Assembly: GCF_013200955.2 (NCBI RefSeq)
Contig: NZ_CP053697.2
Coordinates: 620,001 to 684,000 of the forward strand
DNA from: Pseudomonas campi
GTDB taxonomy: Bacteria; Pseudomonadota; Gammaproteobacteria; Pseudomonadales; Pseudomonadaceae
Direction of reading: 5' to 3'
DNA length: 64,000 bases
The translations under genes and the position numbers were made by a program. Positions 33,446 through 42,613 of the stretch are shown here, piece after piece (the stretch's first letter is position 1; each line of letters begins with the position of its first letter). The notes beneath the pieces were generated by a model, which did no database searches, was not told the DNA's origin, and saw nothing but the letters and a program-made list of their open reading frames with translations.

Positions 33446-35617
33446 TCACCAGTTCAACCTCACCCCTGCAAACACCGAGCGCGGTTCGCCCGGATTGAGG
33501 ATGGCGGCGTCGGGCGCCGCTTCGTCCACCACGCTGTTGAATGCAACGTAGGTTTTGTCGGTTAGGTTCCGAACTTCGCCATATACCTCCCAGTCCTCAC
33601 GGGCGAGACCGGCGCGCAGGCCCATCAGGGCATAGGAGTCGATCTTGTAGGTGTTGCTGAAATCGGCATAGCGCTCACCGACGACATCGAAGGTCGGGCC
33701 GGCAAAGAAGCCGTTCGCATTGCGATAGAGCACTTCGCCCTTGATGAAGTAGTCCGGCGCTGCAGGCAGGTCGTTGTCGCCATAGGTTGCGTCATTGTCG
33801 AACGAGAAGCGGTTGATGGTCAGGTTGACCAACGGTTCGAGGCGATGCTGGTTGGCCGCGTCTATGGCGAAGCTGGCACCTACGAGGGTTTCGATGCCGG
33901 CGTGGATGGTGTTATCCACGTTGGTCGAGAGGCTGGTGCCAGGTGCCGCCGGATCGTCCATCGAGAGGATCTCGTCGCGGAGCTTGGCGTAGTAGAGTGC
34001 AAGGTCCCAATGCCAGTGGCTGGCCGTGCCCAGCGCGTGGGTACCACGGGTTCCCACCTCGAACACGGTGCCATGCATGGCGTCCAGTGTCTCCTCGTTG
34101 CCACGGATATCGTCATCCAGCTCGTAGGTAGTCGGCGCCTCGTACAGGCGGCTGAGGTTGGCAAACAGCTCGACATCAGGCGTTAGCTGATGGATCAGAC
34201 CCACGCGCGGATTGATGCTGTCGTAGTCACCCTCAGGATTGCGCACCTCGCCGGTTTCGGCATCGGTATTGCGCACTTCACGGCTGCCGTCGACGGCCTG
34301 TGCGCCGTACACCAGCGTCCAGTCGGGCACGAACTGCCAGCGGTCCATCAGGAACAGCTCCAGGTTGTCGGCCTGATTGTCCACGTGCGTAGTGAGGCCG
34401 TTGCGATGGCCGCCATCATTGCGATAGTTGCCGCCGTCGACATGTGTCTGGCCGTAGTTGAGGCCCGCGAGCAGGTCGTGATCGCCCAGGCGCAGGTTGT
34501 AGCGCAGTGCAGTGCCAGCGTTGCGCTGCTCGGTGTCGATGAGCAGGCTGAAGACCTCGGTCGGAGGCATCGGGCCGGGGCCATCGAAGTCGACCATCAC
34601 CTTGTCGACGATGGGGTGGTAGAGGTCCTGTTCCTCGTAGGAGAAGCCCACCGAGAAGCTGCTGTTGGCGTCGATATCCCAGGTCGTCTTGTTGGCAACA
34701 CGCCAGGTATCGACGTTGTATTGGAAGTTGCCGCTGACGTTCTGCGACTCGACCTGCCCAGGGTCATCGCGCAGCTCGCTCTCGGTGAGGGCTCCCGGCA
34801 ACTGCTGGTCGTTGCTGATGCTGGTGAGGTAGAGCCGCGTGCGCAGGTCCTCACTGAACTGCCAACCCGCGTTGGCGTAGACGCCCTCGCGATTCTGCTC
34901 GTGCTGCTGATCGCGATAGCCATCCCAGTGGCGAGCTTCGGCGGTGACCAGCGCATCGAAGTCGCCGGCCACGGTGCCGGCGGTGATCCGGCCCTGCGCC
35001 TGGTCATCGCTGCCGCCATCGAGCGCCAGTTCGAAGGGAGCAACGTCGCGCGCCGTCGGCGTAATGAAGTCGATGGCACCACCGAGGGTGCTGGCGCCAT
35101 AGGTCAGCGCGTTGGCGCCGCGAGCCACGATGGCATGGCGCGCGCTCAGCGGGTCCACGGCGCGGTTGTGGTTGTTGCCATCCGCCGCCGTCACCGGCAA
35201 GCCGTCTTGCATCAGCTTGATGCCGTTACCGTCATAACCTACGGAGTCGAGATTGGAGCCGCGACTGGAAAGGAAGGTGGAATCGCCGGTCGACCCGCTC
35301 GCGGCGAATACGCCGGGCACGTAGCGCAGCATGTCGGCGAGATTGGAGATATTGCGCCCCTTGAGATCCTCGCTATCCACCAGCGTTACGCCGCCGGGAG
35401 TGAGCGCTTGCTCGGCTTCCAGCTCAGCATTGGTCTGTTCACCAGGCACATACTGACCGGTGACGTTCAAGGGCGACAGTTCTACTGCATCGGTACTTTG
35501 TGCGTTGGCAATCGGGCTCAGCGTCAGTGCGCAAAGCAGTACAGCAGGATGGCGGATCGAAATGGCCATCAATGTTTGGCGAAACGTAGTGAGTGAACGC
35601 GCTGTTTTAATTGTCAT
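33446..35617 (-). CDS. TonB-dependent receptor of a copper-uptake locus
   Basis: About 723 aa from the ATG at 35617 (TGGAG 11 bases upstream); the frame is open 20 codons further. Signal peptide cut near ANAQS, plug (about 50-190, with GGVTLVDSEDL, RSGSTGDSTFLSSRGSN-like region and ALTYGASTLGGAIDF), then a long beta-barrel ending GEPRSVFAGVRLNW. It shares little with OprC and lacks the CxxxM motif. Its operon mates (PCuAC chaperone, copper-uptake-associated protein, DUF2946) point to copper or a copper chelate as cargo, which is inference. Confidence 0.88.
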   Translation of the reverse strand: MTIKTARSLTTFRQTLMAISIRHPAVLLCALTLSPIANAQSTDAVELSPLNVTGQYVPGEQTNAELEAEQALTPGGVTLVDSEDLKGRNISNLADMLRYVPGVFAASGSTGDSTFLSSRGSNLDSVGYDGNGIKLMQDGLPVTAADGNNHNRAVDPLSARHAIVARGANALTYGASTLGGAIDFITPTARDVAPFELALDGGSDDQAQGRITAGTVAGDFDALVTAEARHWDGYRDQQHEQNREGVYANAGWQFSEDLRTRLYLTSISNDQQLPGALTESELRDDPGQVESQNVSGNFQYNVDTWRVANKTTWDIDANSSFSVGFSYEEQDLYHPIVDKVMVDFDGPGPMPPTEVFSLLIDTEQRNAGTALRYNLRLGDHDLLAGLNYGQTHVDGGNYRNDGGHRNGLTTHVDNQADNLELFLMDRWQFVPDWTLVYGAQAVDGSREVRNTDAETGEVRNPEGDYDSINPRVGLIHQLTPDVELFANLSRLYEAPTTYELDDDIRGNEETLDAMHGTVFEVGTRGTHALGTASHWHWDLALYYAKLRDEILSMDDPAAPGTSLSTNVDNTIHAGIETLVGASFAIDAANQHRLEPLVNLTINRFSFDNDATYGDNDLPAAPDYFIKGEVLYRNANGFFAGPTFDVVGERYADFSNTYKIDSYALMGLRAGLAREDWEVYGEVRNLTDKTYVAFNSVVDEAAPDAAILNPGEPRSVFAGVRLNW

Positions 35618-35678
35618 GGTGCGGCTCCATTGGTGTCGTAGAAGGTCGGCGTCGTAATGGTGTGGTTGCTTGCTCATT

Positions 35679-36119
35679 TCAGTGAGCTACCGGCTCATGC
35701 ATCTGATGCGGGTCGACTCGCACCGTGCCTTTGAACAGGGCGAACTGCTTGACCCGTGCTGCAGGCTGCGTGGCCTCAGCGGCCCGCACCGCCTGGTTCA
35801 GGCTGGCAGCTTGCGCGGCAGACAATCCGGCATCGCGCAGGGTGGCGACATCGAGCAGACCGTCGCCGGCGCATAGCAGCACCTTCCATGTCTCGCCATC
35901 GCGACGCAGCAAGGCCCGCCCGCCCCGCGCATCCTGTGTCCAGCCGGCCACGGCGTGCTCGCCCTCGACGGTCACCGGGCCAACGTCGAGCACCGCATCC
36001 GGGCGTTCCCAGGTGTGTTTCATCAGGTGTTCAATGGCCTGGCGGTCATCACCATCAGCCGCCCACGCGGCATTGCAGAGCACGGCGCAGAGCAGTACCC
36101 AAGGTGTCATCCATTTCAT
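35679..36119 (-). CDS. Copper-uptake-system-associated protein, periplasmic
   Basis: 146 aa: signal peptide (WVLLCAVLCNAAWAADG), then a small globular domain with HLMKHTWERPD, VAGWTQDARGGRALLRRDG and the C-terminal FKGTVRVDPHQMHEP. The pattern matches what is called copper uptake system-associated protein in Pseudomonas, to my recollection. GGGAG lies about 11 bases upstream and within the end of the 51-aa gene. The His/Met tail could bind copper. Part of the minus-strand copper operon, 61 bp before the receptor. Confidence 0.75.
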   Translation of the reverse strand: MKWMTPWVLLCAVLCNAAWAADGDDRQAIEHLMKHTWERPDAVLDVGPVTVEGEHAVAGWTQDARGGRALLRRDGETWKVLLCAGDGLLDVATLRDAGLSAAQAASLNQAVRAAEATQPAARVKQFALFKGTVRVDPHQMHEPVAH

Positions 36120-36121
36120 TG

Positions 36122-36277
36122 TTATTTCTCCCTGGCATCGACGCTGTTCTCATCGATCACCGATGAGCCAATCACTTGCGACTCGGGCCGTTCCACCACC
36201 GAGCCTTCGGCGAGCACCGCGCTCGCCTCCCCATACAGCGCCAGGGAAATTCCATAGCGCACTCGTTTTTTGCCCAT
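36122..36277 (-). CDS. 51-aa protein in the copper operon
   Basis: ATG at 36277 with AGGAG about 10 bases upstream; stop TAA at 36122-36124, 2 bp before the next start, whose ribosome site lies inside this gene. The sequence begins MGKKRVRYGISLALYGEASA and has no Cys, no strong membrane helix and an acidic C-terminus. Spacing and ribosome sites make it convincing as a gene, but I recognise no family. Confidence 0.6.
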   Translation of the reverse strand: MGKKRVRYGISLALYGEASAVLAEGSVVERPESQVIGSSVIDENSVDAREK

Positions 36278-36345
36278 GCCCTGTTACTCCTGATGATTCT
36301 TTTTATTGGCGGTAAGCGGGGGTCACCGCCCGTGGCCCCGGTTCG

Positions 36346-36828
36346 TTACTGCGCGTGCTGGTGTTTGTGCTCGCCGTGTTCGGCTGGGGGCTCTTTCTGC
36401 ACGGCCACTTCGACCTGCACCGCACCGGCCTGCTCGAAGTGCAGGGTCATTGGAAAGCGCTCACCGTCCTTGAACTGCCTGGGCAGGTTGAACAGCATCA
36501 CGTGGTAGCCCATGGGGGCGAATGCCACGGCGGTAGTGGCCGGAATCTCGACACTGGACACCTGCTGCATCTTCATCACCCCGTCTTGGTGCAGGTGCTC
36601 ATGCAGTTCGGCCTTGCCGGCCGCCGGGGTGTCGACGCTGAGCAGGCGATCGGCGTTGTCCCCCTTGTTCTGCACGACGAAGTACACCGCGGCAGTGGGG
36701 GCGATCGGCGGCATTTCCCGCGACCAGGGATGATCGATATGCAGATTTCCGGCTTCGTATTCGTGAGCCGTAACCAGTACCGGGGAGACCAGCAGCGCAA
36801 CCAGCGCGAGAGTCTTGGTCAGCTTCAT
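36346..36828 (-). CDS. Periplasmic copper chaperone PCu(A)C
   Basis: 160 aa, with AAGGAG before the ATG. Signal peptide to about residue 21 (VTAHEYEAG), then the PCuAC cupredoxin-like domain: HPWSREMPP, AAVYFVVQN, HEHLHQDGVMKM, and APMGYHVMLFN. Met and His residues in these stretches form the usual H(M)x10Mx21HxM Cu(I) site. The C-terminal tail EHGEHKHQHAQ is an extra His-rich metal sink. These proteins deliver Cu(I) in the periplasm, for example to cytochrome oxidase assembly. Confidence 0.93.
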   Translation of the reverse strand: MKLTKTLALVALLVSPVLVTAHEYEAGNLHIDHPWSREMPPIAPTAAVYFVVQNKGDNADRLLSVDTPAAGKAELHEHLHQDGVMKMQQVSSVEIPATTAVAFAPMGYHVMLFNLPRQFKDGERFPMTLHFEQAGAVQVEVAVQKEPPAEHGEHKHQHAQ

Positions 36829-37054
36829 GGTGTTTCTCCTTGCAGGATGTATTCGGCTTTTTCATGGCACACGCGACTGATGCCGCCTGCGCGGATAGGC
36901 GATTTATCCGCTCACGCAGTAGTTCCAGTGCTGATCAGCAGCACCAAGCAGGTGTGCTTCAACGACATGATTAGCTTCTAAGCAGATACGGCTGAGAGAG
37001 CCGGTTACATGCAGCGCTCTGACATGGCAGAGGCGCAGGCACCGACGCTAGGAG

Positions 37055-37447
37055 TCATGCGAGGGAAATGAGAGGTGAAGCGCGGGGGTTGAGGCTATGG
37101 CGCAGAAAGCGCGGAGGGGGTTGTGCCCAATGGTTGGCAATTGGCAGCGGGGCGTGAGCTATTGGAGGCAGAGCCAGCCCCCAACCCGCAGTATTGACCG
37201 CCACCGATGCGCCGAACGAAGAGCAGAGAGGGCAGCCCATCGGTGACTGCGCGGCACCTTGCTTGGAGCCATCCAGGTCGATGCCTGGACCAGCGTCGCT
37301 GCCAAGCGAGCAGAACGCTCCGCCAAGCCCGCTGAGTGCAAGGCCAGACATCTGTCCGTGATGCAAACCGCAGGCGAACAGGCCCAGCAGGAGGCTGCAA
37401 TACAGCGTCCATGTGGCCAGCGCTCGGTTGCTACGGGAGATCTTCAT
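37055..37447 (-). CDS. DUF2946 family protein, first gene of the copper operon
   Basis: About 130 aa from the ATG at 37447; a GTG at 37465 is possible. N-terminal hydrophobic helix (TLYCSLLLGLFACGLHHGQM), then CPLCSSF (CxxC) near residue 77, as in other DUF2946 members. It is a second DUF2946 in this window, the other being next to oprC, which strengthens its link with copper receptors. A 226-bp gap separates it from the PCuAC gene, enough for a second promoter. Confidence 0.75.
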   Translation of the reverse strand: MKISRSNRALATWTLYCSLLLGLFACGLHHGQMSGLALSGLGGAFCSLGSDAGPGIDLDGSKQGAAQSPMGCPLCSSFGASVAVNTAGWGLALPPIAHAPLPIANHWAQPPPRFLRHSLNPRASPLISLA

Positions 37448-37917
37448 GGAGCGGGAATCTAACACTAAGGCCAGAACCGGCGGAAGCCGGCCTGGCGATT
37501 TGTCGCAGATGCATTACTGAGCCACATGCCCTTCAGCTGGACTGCCTGAAGACGGGATGCTTCAAGGCACATCAGGTTTGCAGGCTTTCCGAAATGGGCT
37601 CAGGCAGGAAGATGCAGGCGGACGTTGAAGATCGGGCCGCCGCTATAGCGAGCCATGGCTTTGGCGCCCGCCAACACTGCCAGGCAAACAAGCGGTTCGC
37701 CGTCGCGCACACCTCTGTCGTAGCGACCGGGTTACAGGCCGGCCGATGGGGATCGCACAAATAGAAAAGCCTACCTCTGGCGGGCGGGCTTTTTTGTATG
37801 ACGCCTAAGGGGCGGAAGCTGCCCTCCATGGATGTACGCTCTCGCCGCTTACTTCTCTGCCCCCTGAAACCAACCAGCCCGCAAAGCGCGGGCTGGTTGG
37901 TTCTCCTCCGGAGCCTT
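37448..37917. other. Intergenic stretch with hairpins, no gene seen
   Basis: I see no supported gene in this stretch. An imperfect GC-rich dyad followed by TTTTTT (about 37765-37796) looks like a plus-strand terminator. A 15-bp perfect hairpin follows at 37868-37902. The inverted repeat CCGGC/GCCGG near 37478 sits just upstream of the DUF2946 gene and could be part of its control region. Confidence 0.4.
37868..37902. terminator. 15-bp perfect hairpin after the SDR gene
   Basis: Arms AACCAACCAGCCCGC and GCGGGCTGGTTGGTT with a 5-base loop, 16 bp past the stop of the minus-strand SDR gene. No T run follows on either strand, so it may work as an mRNA-end stabiliser rather than a classic terminator. 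Confidence 0.55.
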
Positions 37918-38766
37918 CTACTTCAACTCCCAGCGCCCATCCACCCGCTGCGCCAGGCCGCGTTCGCCGAGGGATTCCAGGTAGCGCTGCATGCCTTTTT
38001 CGCCGCGTTTCTTGAACAGCCGGATGCTGCGTGGCAGCAGGTTGGGGAAGAGCATGGCCAGGCGGGAGATCCATGATTCGCTGGCCTTGGGCGTGCGCTC
38101 CAGGCAGGGCTTGTCGAGCATCAGCAGGACCTGGTCGGCGACGTCTTCCGGTTGTTGCGGCGGGTCCATGAACTGCAGGGCGTTGCCGCCGTCGATGGCT
38201 TCTTTTTGCAGCATCGGCGTTTCGGTGGCGGCCGGCAGGATCGAGCCGACCTTGATGCCCTTGGCTGCCAGGTCCAGGCCGATCGACAGCATGGCGCCGC
38301 GCAGGCCGAACTTGCTGGCGCTGTAGATCGGCGACTCGGGCATGGGGAAGATGCCGCCGATGGACACCGTGGTGACCACCCGCGCATCGGCCGAGCGTTG
38401 CAGCAGCGGGATGGCCAGGCGGGTCAGCACCAGGGGTGAGATCAGGTTGATGTTGAGCTCGCCGACGATGCTTTCCACCGAGCGCGTGTCGAAGGGTTCG
38501 ACCGTGGTGATGGCGGCGTTGTTGATGAGGATGTCGATGCGGCCGAATTTGTCCGCCACCATTTCCATCAGGCGCTGCAGGGCGCTGTGATCGGTGAGGT
38601 CGGCGGCGAATGGCGTGGCCTGTTCGCCGAGGCGCGCGGCCACCTGGGCCAGGCGCTCGGCGTGGATGTCGACCAGCACCAGGCGCATGCCGCGCTGGAT
38701 CAGCTTGGCGCAGATGGCCTGGCCGATGCCGCCGGCCGCGCCGGTAATCACTACCACTTCATTCAT
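37918..38766 (-). CDS. Short-chain dehydrogenase/reductase
   Basis: 282 aa from the ATG at 38766; the frame is open far upstream but matches no protein there. The nucleotide motif TGAAGGIG (8-15), NNAA near 87, and the active site SIGGIFPMPESPIYSASK (Ser, then Y-x-x-x-K) define a classical SDR. The C-terminal 60 residues extend beyond the Rossmann fold with a basic helix (SIRLFKKRGEKGMQRYL) that could touch membranes. It lies 179 bp downstream of a flavin monooxygenase on the same strand, a common pairing in ketone or aldehyde metabolism. Confidence 0.88.
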   Translation of the reverse strand: MNEVVVITGAAGGIGQAICAKLIQRGMRLVLVDIHAERLAQVAARLGEQATPFAADLTDHSALQRLMEMVADKFGRIDILINNAAITTVEPFDTRSVESIVGELNINLISPLVLTRLAIPLLQRSADARVVTTVSIGGIFPMPESPIYSASKFGLRGAMLSIGLDLAAKGIKVGSILPAATETPMLQKEAIDGGNALQFMDPPQQPEDVADQVLLMLDKPCLERTPKASESWISRLAMLFPNLLPRSIRLFKKRGEKGMQRYLESLGERGLAQRVDGRWELK

Positions 38767-38895
38767 GGCTTGTACTCGTTGAGTGGTTCTTGGAGCTCGT
38801 CTGCTTCGCTCCGAGTTGCGGTCATGGTGGATAAGCAAAGCGTTATCCACCCTACGCAGCGGGCCGGTGCGCCTGCACGGCATGCAGCGCTTCTG

Positions 38896-38935
38896 CCCCT
38901 CTCCCACTCTTGGTTGATGAAGAGTGGGAGAGGGG
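38896..38935. repeat. 16-bp perfect inverted repeat between monooxygenase and SDR
   Basis: Arms CCCCTCTCCCACTCTT and AAGAGTGGGAGAGGGG with an 8-base loop, 10 bp after the monooxygenase stop. The CCCTCTCCC core recurs at 43897-43920, so this is a dispersed repeat and possibly a transcript-end hairpin. A truncated GTGGATAA/TTATCCAC repeat lies at 38827-38850. Confidence 0.6.
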
Positions 38936-38945
38936 AGCGAGTGGC

Positions 38946-40346
38946 TTACACCGCGTGCTGCGCCTGTTGCAGGGGCGCCGCCGGGAAACCGGGGTGTTTG
39001 CGCAGGGTGGCGTAGTAGCCGTCGTCCAGTTCGCCCCAGCCGAGGGTCTGGCGCAGTTTGCGCAGGTGGGTCTTGAGCGCGTGGACTTCCAGGTACACCT
39101 CGTGGCGCTGGGATTTGACGAAGTTGATGCCGCCGGACAGGTCGGGGTTGTCGCTGGCGATCAGCTGCTCGAACTGGCGCGCCTGTTCCGGGCGCAGCAG
39201 CTGGTCGCGCAGGTAACAGGCGACGGCGTGGGCCTCGTTGTCGAACAGCTTGTAGGCGCTGGAGTTGGTTTCCAGGTAGCCGATGCCGAACAGGTTGTGG
39301 TGCTGGCGGCTGAAGATCGACAGGTACATCTGTGGCCGGCCGCCCTTCCATTCGAAGTAGTCGGCGGCGTACTTGCAGCTCCACTTGTAGCCGGTGGCGT
39401 AGAGCACCAGGTCGAGCGCCTCGCGGCTGCCGTCCTTGAACACCGCATGGTCGCCTTCGAAGTGGCTGATGTCCGGCTTCACCTGGATGTCGCCGTGCTG
39501 CAGGTAGTGCAGCAACTGGGTGTTCATCAGCGGGTGGCTCTCGAACAGCTTGTGGTCCGGCTTGGGCAGGCCGAAGCGGGTCAGGTCGCCGTTGATCAGG
39601 CGCAGGATCAGGCTGAATACCGGGCGCACCAGCCAGATGGGCAGGTGCGGGCCTTTCTCGCTGACCTCGTCGGCGGGCAGGCCGAACAGGTGCTTGGGAA
39701 TGAAGTGGTAGCCGCGGCGCAGGCTGATGAAGGCCTTGCTGGCGTGGGTGGCGGCGTCGCAGGCGATGTCCGCGCCGGAGTTGCCAGCACCGATGATCAG
39801 CACGCGCTTGCCGTTGAATTCGTCGGCCTTCTTGAAGGTCACCGAGTGGCGGATCTCGCCGTTGAACTGGCCTTTGACCTCCGGCATGTTCGGGTCCCAG
39901 TTGCAGCCGGTGGCGCAGACCACGGCGCGGTAGCAGCGCTTCTCGCCGCTGCTGAGGGTGACCAGCCAGCGCCCGTCTTCACGCTTGGCCACATGCTCGA
40001 CGGCGGTGTTGAAGCGGATCTTGTCGTAGAGGTCGAAGGCACGGGCGAAGGCGCGGGCGTATTCGAGGATCTGCTGGTTGCTCGGGTAGTCGGGGAAGTG
40101 CTTGGGCATCGGGAAGTCGAGGAAGCCCGAGAGGTCACGCGAGGAGATGAAGTGCGCGGACTCGTACATCGGCGTGCCGGGGTTGGTGATGTCCCACACG
40201 CCGCCGACATCGCTGTGGCGTTCGAACTGTTCGTAGTCCAGGCCCTGGCGCTTGAGGGCGCGGGCCATGCACAGGCCGCCGGGGCCGCCGCCGATGATGC
40301 ACACGGCATCGCCGCAATCCTGGATGGTGTTGTTCGCTGTGCTCAC
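38946..40346 (-). CDS. Flavin-containing monooxygenase
   Basis: 466 aa from a GTG at 40346 with GGAGA 5-8 bases upstream; the longer frame to 40529 is unlikely. FAD-binding IIGGGPGG lies near residue 18 and the NADPH-binding IIGAGNSGADIA near 185. Between them is FNGEIRHSVTF, fitting the FxGxxxHxxx(Y/F) signature of FMO/Baeyer-Villiger enzymes, and LYATGY comes later. It inserts one oxygen into a soft nucleophile or ketone using NADPH. The SDR downstream may supply or consume its ketone. The substrate is unknown. Confidence 0.9.
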   Translation of the reverse strand: MSTANNTIQDCGDAVCIIGGGPGGLCMARALKRQGLDYEQFERHSDVGGVWDITNPGTPMYESAHFISSRDLSGFLDFPMPKHFPDYPSNQQILEYARAFARAFDLYDKIRFNTAVEHVAKREDGRWLVTLSSGEKRCYRAVVCATGCNWDPNMPEVKGQFNGEIRHSVTFKKADEFNGKRVLIIGAGNSGADIACDAATHASKAFISLRRGYHFIPKHLFGLPADEVSEKGPHLPIWLVRPVFSLILRLINGDLTRFGLPKPDHKLFESHPLMNTQLLHYLQHGDIQVKPDISHFEGDHAVFKDGSREALDLVLYATGYKWSCKYAADYFEWKGGRPQMYLSIFSRQHHNLFGIGYLETNSSAYKLFDNEAHAVACYLRDQLLRPEQARQFEQLIASDNPDLSGGINFVKSQRHEVYLEVHALKTHLRKLRQTLGWGELDDGYYATLRKHPGFPAAPLQQAQHAV

Positions 40347-40803
40347 GGGAGTCTCCGCTCTGGGTAGTGGCGATGAGTCCACGTTAGCCAAGCGTCGATG
40401 AGGCCAGCAGGGGCGAGATGGCCGCGAAAGGGGGCAGAAACGGACAGCCGCTGGACTGCTGAAACGCTTCAGGTATCGCGCAGGCCCTCGCCACGGGTGC
40501 CCAGGGTCTGGTTTCGTAAACTTGTACAAGGATGTCGAGCTGTAGAATGCGTGGGCGGCGATGCTTGCCTCAGTCGGGGTGCTGGGTAGTTGCGCCAGAT
40601 GTGGCCGGTGGTCCGCTTAGCCAGGCCTTTACGCCCGTTCTGGTTGATTCCGCAGCGCAGGGCGCTGGCTTGGCGTGTGCTGGCTGGTGTTATACAAAAT
40701 CTATGCATGAGATAGATAAAATTGACGAAAACTTGTACAGCTTTAGTGCTGGCACTGTGCCATTCTGCTGGCGTCAAATCTCAATTTCGCCACGGAGTTA
40801 ACC
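40347..40803. promoter_or_regulatory. Long divergent control region between monooxygenase and chemoreceptor
   Basis: No gene is supported in 457 bp. The perfect palindrome CTTGTACAAG lies at 40519-40528, and a near copy, ACTTGTACAG, at about 40731-40740. The shared ACTTGTACA core is a candidate site for a shared regulator. TTGACG about 40 bp from the second site resembles a -35 box for the chemoreceptor gene. No FliA-type promoter was recognised. Confidence 0.4.
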
Positions 40804-42441
40804 ATGCATACCCCCATGAGCATCGCCCTACGCCTCAGTCTGGGGTTTGGTTTGATTCTGTCGCTGATGCTGCTGGTCAGTCTGATTGGTGTGCAGCGCG
40901 TCGGCTTCATCGACGGTACCTTGACCGAAGTCAGTGAGGATGCCGCCCTCAAGCAACGCTATGCGATCAACTTCCGCGGCAGCGTGCATGATCGCGCCAT
41001 TGCCATTCGCGATGCGGTGCTGGTGGATGACGCCATGGCCTTGCAGCGGCACCTGCTGGAGATCGAGCGGCTGGCCAGCTTCTATGCCGAATCCGCTGCA
41101 CCGATGCGTCAGCTGGTCAGCAGCAAGGGGGCCTCGGCGGAAGAAAAGCGCCTGCTGGAGCAGATCAACCAGATCGAGCAGAGCACCCTGGCGCTGACGA
41201 CCGGCCTGATCAGCGAGCGGCAGAACGGCGCGCGCGACAGCGCCGTGCGTTTGCTCCTCGATCAGGTATCGCCGGCCTACAGCGAGTGGCTCAAGCGCAT
41301 TAATGCCTTCATCGATTTCCAGGAAGGCATCGTCAATCAGAAGGTCAGCGCCGTGCGTGAGGCCGCCGAAGGCTTCAAGTGGCTGATCCTGCTGGCGACC
41401 CTGGCCAGTGTGGTGCTCAGTGTGATTGTCTCGCTGCTGATCATTCGCCAGCTCAAATCCACCCTGGGCGCCGAGCCCTATCAGGTCGCCGAAGCCATCC
41501 GCGACCTGGCCGCCGGCAAGTTGCTGCAACAACTCAACACCCGTTATCCGCACAGCGTGATGGGCATTCTGCAAGCCAGTCTGGGCAACCTGGCGCAGAC
41601 CATCGTCCAGGTGCGCAGCGCCGCCGAGCAACTGGCGAATGCGGCCGCCACCCTGCAACTGAATGCCGACAACAACCAGCAGCAGATTCGTCTGCAGTCG
41701 GATGAGGCGCAGCAGATGGCGGCCGCGGTCAATCAGATGGCCGCCACCGTCAGCGAGGTGGCCAGCTATGCCGCCACCGCCGCAGCAGCCACCCGCAGTG
41801 CCGACAGCGAAGCCGACCAGGGCAACCGCCTGGTCAAGGACAGCGCCGGCGGCATTCAGCACCTGGCACAGACCCTGGAAAATGCCGCTACCAGCGTGCA
41901 GCAGGTGTCCCATGACAGCGCCGGTATCGAGACCATCATCGAAGTGATCAACTCGATCGCCGAGCAGACCAACCTGTTGGCGCTCAACGCTGCAATCGAG
42001 GCCGCCCGTGCCGGCGAACATGGCCGTGGCTTTGCCGTGGTGGCCGATGAAGTGCGCTCGCTGGCCAGCCGTACTCAGGAATCCACCCGCGAAATCCGCG
42101 AGATGATCGGCAAGCTGCAGGACGGCGCCAGCAAGGCCGCGACGGTGATGCACGCCAGCCGCGAGCTGGCCCGGCAAACCGTCGAGCAAACCAGCCAGGC
42201 CGAAAGTGCGCTGGGCAAGATCCGTCAGGAGGTCGGCTCGATCAACAGCATGAACGCGCAGATCGCCAGCGCCTCGGAACAACAGAGCCTGGCCGCCGAA
42301 GAGGTCAGCCAGAACATCAGCCGCATCCATGCAGCCACCCGGCAGACCGCCGCCGGTTCAGAGGTGATGGCTGGCGCCAGTCGCGAACTGGCCGGGCTGG
42401 CCAGCCAACTGACGAATCGGGTGAGCTTCTTCCACGTCTAA
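40804..42441 (+). CDS. Methyl-accepting chemotaxis protein
   Basis: 545 aa, with CGGAG about 8 bases before the ATG. TM1 at about 8-30, a helical periplasmic sensor of about 160 residues (four-helix-bundle-like), TM2 at about 193-215, a short HAMP-like linker, then the cytoplasmic coiled coil with the conserved hairpin [20 protein letters not shown] near 385-405. No C-terminal CheR-binding pentapeptide is seen. The ligand is unknown. Its position facing the flavin monooxygenase suggests taxis towards the same compound, which is inference. Confidence 0.93.
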   Translation: MHTPMSIALRLSLGFGLILSLMLLVSLIGVQRVGFIDGTLTEVSEDAALKQRYAINFRGSVHDRAIAIRDAVLVDDAMALQRHLLEIERLASFYAESAAPMRQLVSSKGASAEEKRLLEQINQIEQSTLALTTGLISERQNGARDSAVRLLLDQVSPAYSEWLKRINAFIDFQEGIVNQKVSAVREAAEGFKWLILLATLASVVLSVIVSLLIIRQLKSTLGAEPYQVAEAIRDLAAGKLLQQLNTRYPHSVMGILQASLGNLAQTIVQVRSAAEQLANAAATLQLNADNNQQQIRLQSDEAQQMAAAVNQMAATVSEVASYAATAAAATRSADSEADQGNRLVKDSAGGIQHLAQTLENAATSVQQVSHDSAGIETIIEVINSIAEQTNLLALNAAIEAARAGEHGRGFAVVADEVRSLASRTQESTREIREMIGKLQDGASKAATVMHASRELARQTVEQTSQAESALGKIRQEVGSINSMNAQIASASEQQSLAAEEVSQNISRIHAATRQTAAGSEVMAGASRELAGLASQLTNRVSFFHV

Positions 42442-42465
42442 TCCAGACGCCTCGGCGCGCAGTGC

Positions 42466-42515
42466 GTAGGGCGGGTGCCGCCCGCGTGGGACCTCGCGGG
42501 TTGCACCCGCCCTAC
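42466..42515. repeat. REP-like palindrome, family B
   Basis: Arms GTAGGGCGGGTGC (42466-42478) and GCACCCGCCCTAC (42503-42515). The same outer arms recur at 43949-44009. Confidence 0.8.
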
Positions 42516-42540
42516 GGCGAAGCTGATGACTCAGGCTGGT

Positions 42541-42599
42541 GTAGCCCGGATGCAATCCGGGGGCGGAGTTGCCTGCCTCCCGGATTGCATCCGGGCTAC
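42541..42599. repeat. REP-like palindrome, family C
   Basis: Arms of 21 bp beginning GTAGCCCGGATGCAATCC and ending in its reverse complement, perfect. The same arms are at 56781-56839. Confidence 0.85.
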
Positions 42600-42613
42600 G
42601 TTGGCGGGTGGTG

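Noticed and set aside
34190..35596. Plus-strand ORF of 468 codons opposite the TonB receptor
   Set aside because: Composition-driven shadow without a ribosome site or family.
37572..37829. Minus-strand ORF of 85 codons between copper locus and SDR
   Set aside because: It runs through a terminator-like dyad, has Cys/Pro/Arg composition of chance frames, and no ribosome site.
40828..42330. Minus-strand ORF of 500 codons opposite the chemoreceptor
   Set aside because: Gly/Leu/Asp-rich mirror of the repetitive coiled coil; no family.
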